From Trichodesmium sp002260545 (GTDB lineage: Bacteria; Cyanobacteriota; Cyanobacteriia; Cyanobacteriales; Microcoleaceae): a stretch of 64,000 nt of DNA. Each line of letters opens with the position of its first letter. The first letter of the stretch is position 1. Positions 17,264 through 26,679 of this stretch are shown one piece after another. A program made the translations under genes and the position numbers. The DNA is taken from positions 39,891 through 103,890 of the forward strand of contig NZ_JBNHEQ010000297.1 of NCBI RefSeq assembly GCF_050016015.1. The letters are read 5' to 3'. Below the pieces are notes generated by a model. That model was not told the origin of the DNA. It did no database searches and saw only the letters and a program-made list of their open reading frames with translations.

Positions 17264-17331
17264 ACGAAATAGCTGACGTAGCCATGATAGATAGCGCTAT
17301 AGTGACTGATATCATGTCCGTTTGAGTAGTT

Positions 17332-17468
17332 ATATCATGTCCGGTAGCATCGGTCTTGTATAGGGAAGGTAAGGAAGAAGGAAGAAGGAAGAAAGAAGAA
17401 GGAAAAACCTTACTAATGGTAGCTCTTTCCCCAACTTTTACACGCTCCGATACCAACGGACATGATAT
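17332..17468. mobile_element. Short element with ATATCATGTCCG inverted ends
   Basis: The left end ATATCATGTCCGGTAGCATC and right end GATACCAACGGACATGATAT form imperfect inverted repeats of about 22 bp. A lone left end (ATATCATGTCCG) lies just before, at 17310. A related element is at 34612-34707. There is no coding capacity. Confidence 0.6.
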
Positions 17469-17699
17469 TATACTTTTGAGGAAGGAAGGCAGAGGGCAGC
17501 TATGCTGGAGGCAGAAGGGTTTCTTCCAATTATGAATTAATTTTATAGAAGCCATTTGGTATCTCCAGAAAATAGGTCATCAGGGGAAGTAATTGATAAG
17601 AAATGGGTAATAATTGATTTGATGATTGGATTTGAGGAGATATCTAATACACCCCATCTCCCCATCTCCCCATTTCCCCATCTCCCCATCTACTTTTAA

Positions 17700-17740
17700 A
17701 GCGATCGCCACTTTCCCATATTAGGAGAATGGCGATCGCT
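17700..17740. terminator. HIP1-containing hairpin, probable terminator of ndh
   Basis: AGCGATCGCCA (17700-17710) pairs with TGGCGATCGCT (17730-17740) around a 19-bp loop. It lies downstream of the NADH dehydrogenase (minus strand) with an A-run before it on the plus strand, giving U-rich sequence on the minus transcript. Each arm carries a HIP1 octamer. Confidence 0.55.
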
Positions 17741-17788
17741 CAATTTAGCTCGATCTGTTCAATTAAGCTTCAACAGATGATTCACCTG

Positions 17789-19129
17789 TCACTCATGGAG
17801 TGGAGTATAGCGAGCTTGGCATTCTTCATAAGTAGGTGTTTTTGTTGCCTTTTCAGTAATTAGACGAGCGCCACCTTGACCAGTAAAGTAACTCCATGCC
17901 CACTGAATCATTACAATTAGTTGGTTATCAAATTCAATCATATAGTAGATATGAATAAATAACCAAGAAAACCAAGCTAGAGGTCCAGAGAAACGAATGG
18001 CTTTATACTGTACAACTGCTTGGTGACGACCGATAACAGCCAAACTACCATAGTCAATATAGTGGAATGGTTTTAAAGTCTGACCTTTCAACCGCTTTCT
18101 AATTAGCTTGGCGACATAAACTCCTTCCTGCATTGCTGCTGGAGCAACTCCAGGTACTGGGGAGTCTCCTTGATGAGAGAAGTTAGCTAAGTCTCCAATC
18201 ACAAAAATGTCAGGATGACCAGGTATTGTCAGGTCTTCATTTACGAAAACGCGACCTGCACGGTCTAATTCTGCACCTGTGCGATTAGATATTGCTTCAG
18301 ACACTGCTGATGCTTTAACTCCTGCACCCCACAATATGGTATGAGCTGGAATGTCTTTTGTTGTTTCTCCAGAACGAACAGTGACTACATCGTTTTCGAT
18401 ATTAGTCACCCGTGTTTTGGTCATCACTGTGACGCCCAACTTCTCCAGCTCTATTCTTGCTTTTTCTGACAAAGCAGGTTTGAAAGAAGGTAAAATTCTC
18501 TCTCCACTTTGGATCAGATGAATTTGAGCTTCGGTAGTATTAATGGAACGGTATTCTTCTTTTAATTTAGTGTGAGCTAATTCTGCTAAAGCACCTGCTA
18601 ATTCAACACCTGTTGGACCTGCGCCAACTATCGCAAAGGTTAATAGTGCTTTCCGTTTTTCTGAGTCCGATTCTTTTTCTGCAGCTTCAAAAGAGGCGAA
18701 GATTCTTCGACGCATTTCTAGTGCGTCTTCTACTGTTTTTAGTCCGGGAGCTTTTTCTGACCAATCATTTCCAAAATAGTTATGGCTAACACCAGTAGCT
18801 ATAACTAACGTATCGTAATCTAATTCTTGATCGCGTAAAATGAGTTTTTTCTGTTCGGGATCGACATCCACGACTTCACCCATAATAACGTGAGTATTTT
18901 TCTGTTCAGCAACTACACCGCGAAGAGGAGAAGCAATATCTCCAGGGGAAAGACTTCCTGTAGCTACTTGATAAAGTAATGGCTGAAATAGATGGAAATT
19001 TCTTTTGTCAACCAAGGTTACTTTTACAGGTGCTTTCCCAAGCTGTTTGGCAGCTTCTAATCCTGCAAACCCACCTCCAACGATGACAACATGATGAGGA
19101 GATTGATGTTTTTCCTGGTTTAGACTCAT
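17789..19129 (-). CDS. ndh: Type II NADH dehydrogenase (NDH-2-like)
   Basis: A 446-residue single-subunit FAD enzyme that passes electrons from NAD(P)H to quinone without pumping protons. The N-terminal Rossmann motif is VVIVGGGFAGLEAAKQL (residues 14-30), followed by HLFQPLLYQVATGSLSPGDI, the second dinucleotide fold FAIVGAGPTGVELAGALAEL near 163-182, and the FAD motif VFVIGDLANF near 310. The C-terminal amphipathic/hydrophobic stretch (LAWFSWLFIHIYYMIEFDNQ) fits a membrane anchor. Closest in type to cyanobacterial Ndb proteins. Upstream 19130-19560 is AT-rich and gene-free. Confidence 0.92.
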   Translation of the reverse strand: MSLNQEKHQSPHHVVIVGGGFAGLEAAKQLGKAPVKVTLVDKRNFHLFQPLLYQVATGSLSPGDIASPLRGVVAEQKNTHVIMGEVVDVDPEQKKLILRDQELDYDTLVIATGVSHNYFGNDWSEKAPGLKTVEDALEMRRRIFASFEAAEKESDSEKRKALLTFAIVGAGPTGVELAGALAELAHTKLKEEYRSINTTEAQIHLIQSGERILPSFKPALSEKARIELEKLGVTVMTKTRVTNIENDVVTVRSGETTKDIPAHTILWGAGVKASAVSEAISNRTGAELDRAGRVFVNEDLTIPGHPDIFVIGDLANFSHQGDSPVPGVAPAAMQEGVYVAKLIRKRLKGQTLKPFHYIDYGSLAVIGRHQAVVQYKAIRFSGPLAWFSWLFIHIYYMIEFDNQLIVMIQWAWSYFTGQGGARLITEKATKTPTYEECQARYTPLHE

Positions 19130-19722
19130 AGTTATTTCCCCTTTTCAACTGAGTAATTGCTATTGCTAATATAATGGTTTTTTTTAGCCATTAATGGTCG
19201 TTATTTTCCGACCTTGACTTTAAGGTATCACAATTTTTTCAAGGGTTTTAGTATCAACTGTTACAATTGTTAATTTAAAATAAAGCTTACATAACTATTG
19301 ACAAAAATAGAGGTTTTGTATATAATTTTAAACACAAAATTTAATTAAATTGATTTAAAATCAAAATATTTTTTTATTTCAAAAACATTCTTATTTCCAG
19401 ATAAAATGTTAAAATATGAGTACCAATAAAGGTTTGTTATGTTGATAACTTGCAAGTTAAATGTACAATAGCTGTAGTGGGGAATTTAAAAATCAAAAGT
19501 GCAATAACTGTAGGTTTGGTTAAGGAACCGAAGCCCAACCAATTAGGGTTTGCTGAAAAAGTCTTTTTTAATGAGTGGGGGAGTCGGGTCGGGACTTTAG
19601 ATGCAACGTTCGTAGGAGAGTAATTTTTTTGCCCAATTCTTGCCCAAATAGAAACAGCTTTGCTTGAATATATTCAACATTCACAACAACTATTAGTAAA
19701 TTAGAATCAATAACAACATTCA
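19130..19722. other. Gene-free upstream region
   Basis: AT-rich sequence upstream of the NADH dehydrogenase. From 19545 it contains TAGGGTTTGCTGAAAAAGTC, an isolated end of the mobile element seen at 26158-26377. I see no reading frame worth calling. Confidence 0.5.
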
Positions 19723-19814
19723 CAGGACTTACGCAAAATATGGAATTATACGCCATCTGTAGGGGTGAATGGCATTCTCCCTGACTAGATATAGCGCTTG
19801 GTGCGTAAGTCCTG
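19723..19814. mobile_element. MITE family B copy with ATTCA target duplication
   Basis: CAGGACTTACGC and GCGTAAGTCCTG ends; ATTCA at 19718-19722 and 19815-19819. The interior CTGTAGGGGTGAATGGCATTC is shared with the other copies. Confidence 0.85.
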
Positions 19815-19824
19815 ATTCATTCTT

Positions 19825-20118
19825 GGAAAAATCAGCGATCGCAAAAACTGCTGTAACTATTGTCGAATAAATAAATCAAAATCTATAAAAGGAAAAATTA
19901 GCGCTCGCGAACACTGCTGTAACTATTGTCCAATAGATAAATAAAAATCAATCAAAAGAAAAATCAGCTCTCGCGAAAACTATTGTAACTATTGTCCAAT
20001 AGATAAATCAAAATCTATAAAAGGAAAAATCAGCGATCGCGAAAACTGTTGTAACTATTGTCCAATAGATAAATCAAAATCTATAAAAGGAAAAATCAGC
20101 CCTCGCTCTCGCGGAACG
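19825..20118. repeat. Tandem array of about 66-bp units
   Basis: Four units plus a partial one, each with GGAAAAATCAGCGATCGCGA, ACTGCTGTAACTATTGTCCA, ATAGATAAATCAAAATCTAT and AAAA. HIP1-like octamers vary (GCGCTCGC, GCTCTCGC). The core ATTGTCCAATAG also occurs at 2700, 3096 and 20270. The units abut without spacers, so this is not a CRISPR. Confidence 0.85.
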
Positions 20119-20355
20119 GATGTTCTATCGCTACTTTTTCCAAGTTGAGCCAAAACCTAATAACTATTTTGAGACTACAATAGCTAAAAAACAGGCACTT
20201 TTTTCGACTAAAAATTCTGAAACCTTTATATATCAATGTTTTTATAATTAATCAGCCAGCCCTAACTATTGTCCAATAGATGAATAAAACATCAATCTAA
20301 GAAAAATCAGCGATAGCTACTTTTATGCAACAAAACCATTGAGAGATTTAAAACC
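20119..20355. other. Gene-free gap with one more array-related unit
   Basis: It contains CTAACTATTGTCCAATAGAT near 20264 and GATAGCTACTTTTATGCAAC. Nothing looks coding. Confidence 0.4.
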
Positions 20356-22902
20356 TCAACTGAGACGTTCAAAACGTCTATGATACTTGGGATAATTAAG
20401 AACCTCCATACGGCGTTGACGCAGGAGATAATTGCCTGGTTGTCGGAGCAGCCAAACCAAAGCATTTCCAGTAATTGCTCCGTATATGACCCCGATAATA
20501 GCCCCAATAATAGCCCTGCTCGTAGGATCGTTCACAACCCTAAAGAAAGCATCGTTCATAGCAAAGCCTAAAGTCAAGCCCAAAATAGTTGCAACTATCC
20601 ACCAGCCAGTATGGAAAAGTTGTGTTCTGAGTACCAACCATTGGGCAAGTCCCATAACAGATCCAATAACAGCCCCACTTACAGTATTGTTCACAGCATC
20701 GTTTACCACGCTGAACAAAGCCAAGCCTAAAGCCCAGCCCAAAACAGTTGCCAGTATCCACCAGTCAGCCTGGAAAAGTTGCTTTCTAAGCAGCAACCAC
20801 TGCGCTAATCCGGTATAAGCCCCGATAACAACCCCGATAACAGCAAAGATAACAATCCTGATAACAACCCCGGTAACAGCATTGCTCATAGCAAAGCCTA
20901 CAGGTAAAGCTACAACACCAGTCACAGTCAAACCCACAGCAGTTGCCAATACCAACTGAAACCAAAGCCCCCATCCTACTTGTTGTGAAGATTTGCGACG
21001 GAGTTGCTTGCTTAGCTTTTCCGGCATTCGCACTGCAAGTCGCTTACGACCCGTCATAAACTCCTGAAAAATGTAGTCCCGCAGAGGATGATCCGCAGGT
21101 GCCTCTTTAGAAAGCAAGTGGAGAAGTGGTTGTGCCAACTTGGAGACAACATCGCTGTGCTGCCGAGCAATTGGAAATTGCCATCTTCCCACGATACCTT
21201 GCTCATCGGGTTCTGCCACCAGGAAATTTCTCAGCAGTTGACGAACCTCATCTTCCTGTTGGCGAGGCAAGTCGTAAATCAGCCACGCTCGCAACCAGTC
21301 TGGCATATAACCATATCGAAACCAAGGCAAACGAGCTATATCGGTGAGCCGACAAGCCTGAAGCAGGGAACTGCCATCATCAGTCTTGAGCTTATTACCC
21401 AGGTCAACTGTGAGATTCCAATGTAGTTCGGGAAATACAGCACAAGCACTCAGCCAATAGTAACCAGCTTTACCCAGATAGCGTCTGAGAGATTCTAGGA
21501 CATCAGCCACCAGCCTTGGCTCAGGTGGATCTCGCTCTATCCAGCGTCGCCCTCTGACTCTCAATGCTTCCGGAAAAGGTGCCCTACTTTTCTCTGAAGG
21601 CACATAAGGTGATTTTCCATATTCAATGCTGCGTATCAAATCAATCAACCCATCATTCGTAGCGGGTAGGACAATAAACTCTCGCGATAATTATAGTTCC
21701 TGATATCCCCAGTGTTCCGAAGGTTTGGGAGTCAATATAGCCCGCTCAGACCAACTCGAAAAGAAATCAAGCCAGGGTTCGGGTTCGCCAATTAGGGAAC
21801 TAAAAAAACTGTCTGCATCGGAGAATACGACCAGTCGATGTTGGCCGTACTTCACCGCAATTTCCCGTAGCTTAGAAGGAGGTTCTTTTCCTGTCATCGG
21901 AAAGCAAACACGGGGGTCGCCATCAAAATAGTAACCTGCGATTAAGACTTCGTTGTGGGAGAGTTGAGCAATCATTTCCTTGACAAATCTCGCCTGGTGG
22001 TCGCCGTAATTTGCCCGGTCGATGAGAACGAGGTATTCAGGGAGAATCTGATGGTAGCCGTACACTGGCGCAAACCAACCTCCTCCCCGCACAGTTTTTT
22101 CTACGGTCTTGTCAACATCAAGTTCATTGGATGGAACCCGAATACGTCGCCTAAAACCTTGAGCAATGCGCAAGAACAAAACGCTGGGAAACAGTTCCTC
22201 ATCGAAGCCAGAGATAGAAACTCGCTGAATTTCTGGCTGTCGCCTGGTCGCACGACGCTTGAGGTATAGACGCGCACGCCAATACCACCAGAATCTCCAA
22301 GCTAAAGAGGTAAACAGGGTCACAAGTATTAATCATAATAGTATAGTCTGCCATTCTTGAGGAAAAACTATATCGTTACCGTTTGGAGGTGGAGATGATG
22401 TAGGGCTATCATTAATGTTTGGAGGTGAGGATGGTGTATGGCTACCATTAACGTTTGCAGGTGGAGATAGCAATTGCTGGATCGGGGAATAGGTTAGAAC
22501 AATGGCAACGAGGATAGCAATCGCCAATAGTACCCACCGTAGCCGTCGCCATTGCCGCTCAATCTTTTTCAACTCCTGTTTAACTGCCTCAGCCTTTTTA
22601 TCTTCTTGAATAGCCTCGTCAACAGCAAAACCCATGCGTTCAATCCATTGGTAAAACCGTAGCTGGAAATCCTTTTGTTCTGCTGGGGAACTGCATAGCA
22701 AGGGACTGAGAAGGCTTCTCAGCCTCTGGGGTTCCTCTAGCTCCTCTCCTTTTGCACTCAGGGCAACTATCAGTTCTTGAGCAACAATATATTGCGACAC
22801 GCCGATATTGTAATTGTGTTCTCTGCGCAGCTCATCAATGAACTAAATCAACTTTTCTGGTTCTAGCCATCCTGGGCTTACTTTTGGCGACTGTCTACCC
22901 AT
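20356..22902 (-). pseudogene. vWA-like membrane protein of a MoxR/caspase system, three in-frame stops
   Basis: From ATG 22902, overlapping the MoxR gene by 25 bp, one frame runs 849 codons with no shift, broken only by TAG 22843-22845, TGA 22333-22335 and TAA 21691-21693. An N-terminal helical part (EELEEPQRLRSLLSPLLCSS) leads to a membrane helix (WVLLAIAILVAIVLTYSPIQ), a Pro/Ser/Asn linker and a second helix that contains the TGA. Then comes a vWA-like region (LPEYLVLIDRANYGDHQARF, HRLVVFSDADSFFSS) in which the metal-binding DxSxS is degenerate, and a domain with GYYWLSACAVFPELHWNLTV. The last 190 residues are several membrane helices with repeated GLAQWL(V/L)LR. It is last in an operon with caspase, iSTAND-like and MoxR genes. 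TAG and TAA fit Gln codons; TGA fits Trp or Arg. Confidence 0.75.
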
Positions 22903-23887
22903 TGCTTCACTATCTCCTTAGCTTTATCTTGATCCTCAGCAGTTTTTATCAAATTACTCAGAGTTCGCAGAGCTAACTCAGACTTAACAAGCGGGTTATC
23001 TGTACCATCTGAAATTTCTTGGAGCCCTATCATCCAACCCAAAAGTTCAGCAGTCGCCGGTTTTTTGCGCAAGCCGCTCTTGCGTAGCTTAAAGAAAATA
23101 TCCAGAGCATCCTGGAGAAATTCACTGCTACCAGAAATTCACTGCTACCAGCAGAGTACAAACCTAACCTATTGGTAACAATATCCGCAAGACGCTCTTT
23201 TTGTGGAAAAGGAATATTGTAGTAAACACAACGCCGCAAAAATGCGTCCGGAAGGTCTTTCTCGGAATTACTGGTGATTACCACTATAGGTTGTAACTCA
23301 GGATTAGCTTGAATCTCGACGTTGCCTAGTTCTGGCACCCGAAAGTACAGATGCTCCAATTCGTTCAGGATATCATTAGGAAAATCGCGGGTTGCCTTGT
23401 CTACTTCGTCAATGAGAACAATAGAGCGTCTTTTACCAGGATGAATAAAATCTGGAGGAACAAAATTCTTAATTTCAGACTGCTCTCCAGTCAGCAAGAT
23501 GGCTATACCCAAAGCGTTGTATGTCAGATAGTCCAGAGGGCTTTTGCCTACTATACCACTCTGGGCATCTTGAAATTGCCTCAAGGGGTCATAGTTGTAA
23601 AATAAATCGCGGGCAGTGCTGGTAGATTTGGTTTCAAACTTAAGTGGCTCGTCAAAACCTAATTCCCAGGCTAGACTATAAGCGAACAAGGTCTTGCCAG
23701 TACCAGGTTCTCCAGTCAGTAATAAGGGTTGACCCAAGAGCAAAGCAACATTGCAGGCATCACGAAGACCAGGATCTGCCAAATAATTTTCTGGCTTCAT
23801 AAATTGGGCACGCCGTGACACAGGCAGAGGTGCTGGTGTGTCGCGTCGCTTCCGTTTTCCGTCACCAAAGTAAAATGGGAAATTCAT
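22878..23887 (-). pseudogene. MoxR-type AAA+ ATPase, frameshifted by a 17-bp duplication
   Basis: ATG 23887 overlaps the previous stop (ATGA), implying translational coupling. Residues 59-66 are Walker A GEPGTGKT, 156-163 Walker B VLIDEVDK, 204-210 sensor 1 TSNSEKD and 218-220 RRC with the likely Arg finger. Near codon 250 the 17-bp sequence GAAATTCACTGCTACCA (plus strand 23117-23133) is repeated at 23134-23150 and shifts the frame. Removing one copy restores SSEFLQDALDIFFKLRKSG followed by LRKKPATAELLGW and a normal MoxR C-terminus ending at 22878. MoxR ATPases remodel partners together with vWA proteins, here the next gene. Confidence 0.85.
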
Positions 23888-24999
23888 GGCAGTTCCCTCC
23901 TGGCAGTATAATCATCTGAAGTAACAGCGTAATCCACCAAAATAGCTGACAACTTACGGGCTAATTGATCTAGAGGAATTCTTTTAGGTTTATCTTTTGA
24001 TTGATATTGATTAAATATAGCTTGAATTTCGCTTTTTGTATCTTTGACAAAAGCCAAATTATCAGGGAAATGTTTTCTCTCTACTACGTCTACCCATTCT
24101 GCTGCTTCTTGCTCAGTAATCCCTTCTAATTTTGGTAAAACTACGCCATAAAAATTATTAAACTGAGAAAAATTGCTTTCTGAAAGTTTGTTGAGTTTCT
24201 TATTTAATTCGGAATCTTCACTGCCTAGAAATAGAACCTTAAATCTCTCTAACATCCCACTATCTTGTTTATAGTCACTAACAATAAATAAAAACACAAA
24301 TAGGTGCTGGTTAGGAGAAATGAACGGCCAATTTTCCCAAAAATCCAGAAAGCTATTAATTACTGGCCAAGCAGATTTTAGCCAATGTTCACAATACATA
24401 TATGTAGAGATAATAACTGGCACTGGTGATTCAGCTAAAACGTGATTTATTTCCTTGTTTAATTCAGTTATTTTTTCCCCAACTATAGTATCAGCTAGAT
24501 TATATTGAAGTTGATCCTGAAAGTTTTTTAAAGTTTCAGGAAATCGCACATGATAAATGGTCATCTCAGGCTCTTGAAATTTTTTGGGTAAAAAATCCAC
24601 TCTAAGACGTTCTAGAAACATATCCTGAGACTGTTGCTTGTCACCATGAATAAGACAAACTAATAGTTTGTCAACCTTATTGTTTAGCTTTTCAACAGCT
24701 TTTAAAAGTGCTAATTCATGCTGAATTCGATCGATAAGATAAGGTGCCATAAAAAGACTTTTTGATACCTTACTAAGGTCTGCCTGAGTCTCTAATATTC
24801 GTCCTAGTTGCTCACGCAGATTAACTAACTTTTCTTCCTGCTCTTTCTTATTTTTTCTTTTAGCTGAAGGAATGTCTTGATATTCGGGATACCAAGATAT
24901 GTCTTCATTAATTAGATTTAAGTTTTTTTTAACTTCAGCTATTTGTTGGTGAATAGATTTAATCTTTTCCCGATAAGATGGAAAATAATCGCTCATCAT
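23884..24999 (-). CDS. iSTAND-like protein of the caspase/MoxR operon
   Basis: 371 residues. Residues 1-75 are a charged coiled coil (YREKIKSIHQQIAEVKKNL, KKEQEEKLVNLREQLGRIL) resembling the tail of the upstream caspase, a possible shared effector-associated adaptor. From about 110 (LVCLIHGDKQQSQDMFLERL, FQDQLQYNLADTIVG, PVIISTYMYCEHWLKSAWPV) it resembles the inactive-STAND domain of cyanobacterial conflict systems: a P-loop-like fold without a Walker A. It lies 12 bp after the caspase stop and overlaps MoxR by 4 bp. Domain assignment is from memory of family patterns, moderately sure. Confidence 0.65.
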   Translation of the reverse strand: MMSDYFPSYREKIKSIHQQIAEVKKNLNLINEDISWYPEYQDIPSAKRKNKKEQEEKLVNLREQLGRILETQADLSKVSKSLFMAPYLIDRIQHELALLKAVEKLNNKVDKLLVCLIHGDKQQSQDMFLERLRVDFLPKKFQEPEMTIYHVRFPETLKNFQDQLQYNLADTIVGEKITELNKEINHVLAESPVPVIISTYMYCEHWLKSAWPVINSFLDFWENWPFISPNQHLFVFLFIVSDYKQDSGMLERFKVLFLGSEDSELNKKLNKLSESNFSQFNNFYGVVLPKLEGITEQEAAEWVDVVERKHFPDNLAFVKDTKSEIQAIFNQYQSKDKPKRIPLDQLARKLSAILVDYAVTSDDYTARRELP

Positions 25000-25011
25000 T
25001 TCAAGATTTTT

Positions 25012-25992
25012 TTAACCTTTAATTCCTAGTTTCTGTTCCAACTTGTTTATTTCCGCCTCTATCCGACGTTTATTTTTAACAAGTCCTAGTGGAATATCAG
25101 TAAATTCAACAAATTCAGTCATGCGTTCTTCAATCAGCAGCAAATTTTCACGATAGTTAACCAACATCTGTCGCCAGGTAGCTACCTGTTCAACATCTAA
25201 CCCTGGTGTAATAGATGGAATATTAGTTGCCCATTTTGGCAACGGACGCGGACTTTTCTCCCCTCCAGTATACCAGGCTAAAGCAAAGTTATCCTCTAAA
25301 TTACTGACCTTAATGATGGGATGCTGTTTGTCATCTGTGCGTTCCGGAACCTTGCGTCCTACCCACATAGTAAGATCCAACACACGAGCATAGCCGTCTT
25401 GTTCAAATGTGCCATAACCAGCCAAAGCTTCCAACAATGCTGCTGTAAAGACATTGTATGGCTTTCCCGTCCAAGATACTTCATCCTTACGAGAAGAGGC
25501 AAGTACAACCCTACCATTACCGCTGCCCAACTCAGCGATCGCCGATGGTGGCAGAGGTGATTTAATCATTCCCTTAGCTTCTGCTTGTCCGCCAGCATGG
25601 CAGCAATCTAGAAGTACCAATAATTTCTTAGCTTTAATAGCTCGCAGATGCTCGCTGAAGGTTTCGCCACGAATCGCGGTACCCTCCAAATTTGCCAGAT
25701 TATAACCATAAGGCATCAAATAATAATCCGGTGTTTCCATTCCATGACCGGAGAAATAAACGATCGCTGTGTCATCTTCTCCCGTCGTCTCAGCTAACCA
25801 ACTCAAGGCAGATAGGATATTAGTACGATCTGCTTTTTCTTCTGTTAGTAAACGCACCTGCTCAGTAGGGTAGGCACAACGAGATAAATCGCCCAACAGA
25901 TTCGCAACGGCAGTAGCATCATCAATTGTGACAGGTAAATCAGCACCTACTCCCACAACAACAGCGTATCCTTGTCTGAAAGTTTGGGACAT
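25012..25992 (-). CDS. Caspase-like (C14) protease with effector-associated C-tail
   Basis: ATG 25992, with GAGAGG in front, gives 326 residues; a TTG 18 bp further up is less likely. The caspase p20 fold is clear: YAVVVGVGADLPVTIDDATA, catalytic His 83 in YFSGHG, catalytic Cys 131 in LLDCCHAGG, and RVVLASSRKDEVSW. This is an intact metacaspase-type catalytic dyad. After a Pro-rich hinge the tail (LDVEQVATWRQMLVNYRENL, INKLEQKLG) is a helical adaptor-like domain similar to the start of the next protein. It is the first gene of a four-gene operon and likely its effector: proteolysis released by the MoxR/vWA/iSTAND module. Confidence 0.9.
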   Translation of the reverse strand: MSQTFRQGYAVVVGVGADLPVTIDDATAVANLLGDLSRCAYPTEQVRLLTEEKADRTNILSALSWLAETTGEDDTAIVYFSGHGMETPDYYLMPYGYNLANLEGTAIRGETFSEHLRAIKAKKLLVLLDCCHAGGQAEAKGMIKSPLPPSAIAELGSGNGRVVLASSRKDEVSWTGKPYNVFTAALLEALAGYGTFEQDGYARVLDLTMWVGRKVPERTDDKQHPIIKVSNLEDNFALAWYTGGEKSPRPLPKWATNIPSITPGLDVEQVATWRQMLVNYRENLLLIEERMTEFVEFTDIPLGLVKNKRRIEAEINKLEQKLGIKG

Positions 25993-26157
25993 AATTATCC
26001 TCTCTATCAAGATTGAAAATACAACTTAATCATAGCATTTGCCATTATTACAAGGCAGAAGGCAGAAGGGTTAGAGAGGAGTTTGAACAATATACTTTTG
26101 ATAACCAGATTTTGTATTACCGAATAATTAATTATTAATTATTAATAATTAAATAAT

Positions 26158-26377
26158 TAGGGCTTGCTGATTAAATCTCAAAGTATTTACAGATAAAGGT
26201 TTTAGCCTTTTTAGGTCGGTAAAAAGTACGCCTGTTTCAGCTCTTAATGCACGGTTCCCGAAAAATCAAAAAGTTAGTATTTTCGCTGCTGAGTATAGCA
26301 AAAAAATTACTGCTCCCCTACTCCCCTACTCCCCTACTCCCCTACTCTCTAAAAAAGACTTTTTCAGCAAACCCTAA
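26158..26377. mobile_element. Non-autonomous element with TTAGGG(C/T)TTGCTGA ends
   Basis: Left TTAGGGCTTGCTGATTAAAT and right GACTTTTTCAGCAAACCCTAA form imperfect inverted ends. Solo or partial ends occur at 2620 and 3016 (GGGCTGATTAAATCTTAAAA), 12910 and 19545. No transposase is present. Confidence 0.6.
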
Positions 26378-26406
26378 TTATGGTTTAAAGCCTCCCCTTG
26401 GATAGC

Positions 26407-26679
26407 AGGGCTGTTTCAGGCGTCAAATAAATAATCAATATTTGGGGAATTGGGGGCACTTAATCCGAAATTTGGGGAAAAATGCGCGAAAAATGGGGAA
26501 TTTTTCGGGGTGGAGGGAGGGAAAAGCTCCCGAATAATATCGGTAAAATCAACGTAATTTCTGAAAAATCAATTGCTACACCAAAATTATTGCTTGATAA
26601 ATTTGAGGAAAATCCAGGCTAAAGGGTGGAAAATTCTCCCCTGCTCCCCTGGAGCCTTAACCAAGAATGAAACAGCCCT
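26407..26679. mobile_element. 273-bp element with 12-bp target duplication
   Basis: Perfect terminal inverted repeats AGGGCTGTTTCA (26407-26418) and TGAAACAGCCCT (26668-26679). Direct repeats CCCCTTGGATAG flank it at 26394-26405 and 26680-26691. A 12-bp duplication fits IS4-type transposition. The interior is GGGGAATT-rich and non-coding. Confidence 0.75.

Larger units (their letters stand above)
17264..17788. other. Intergenic between convergent genes, repeat-rich
   Basis: It holds a TATCATGTCCG-bounded element (17332-17468), GGAAGAA and CTCCCCAT tandem repeats (about 17370-17400 and 17653-17692) and a hairpin near 17700-17740. No gene is seen. Confidence 0.6.

Noticed and set aside
19825..20118. 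CRISPR array
   Set aside because: About 66-bp units repeat entirely, leaving no unique spacers.
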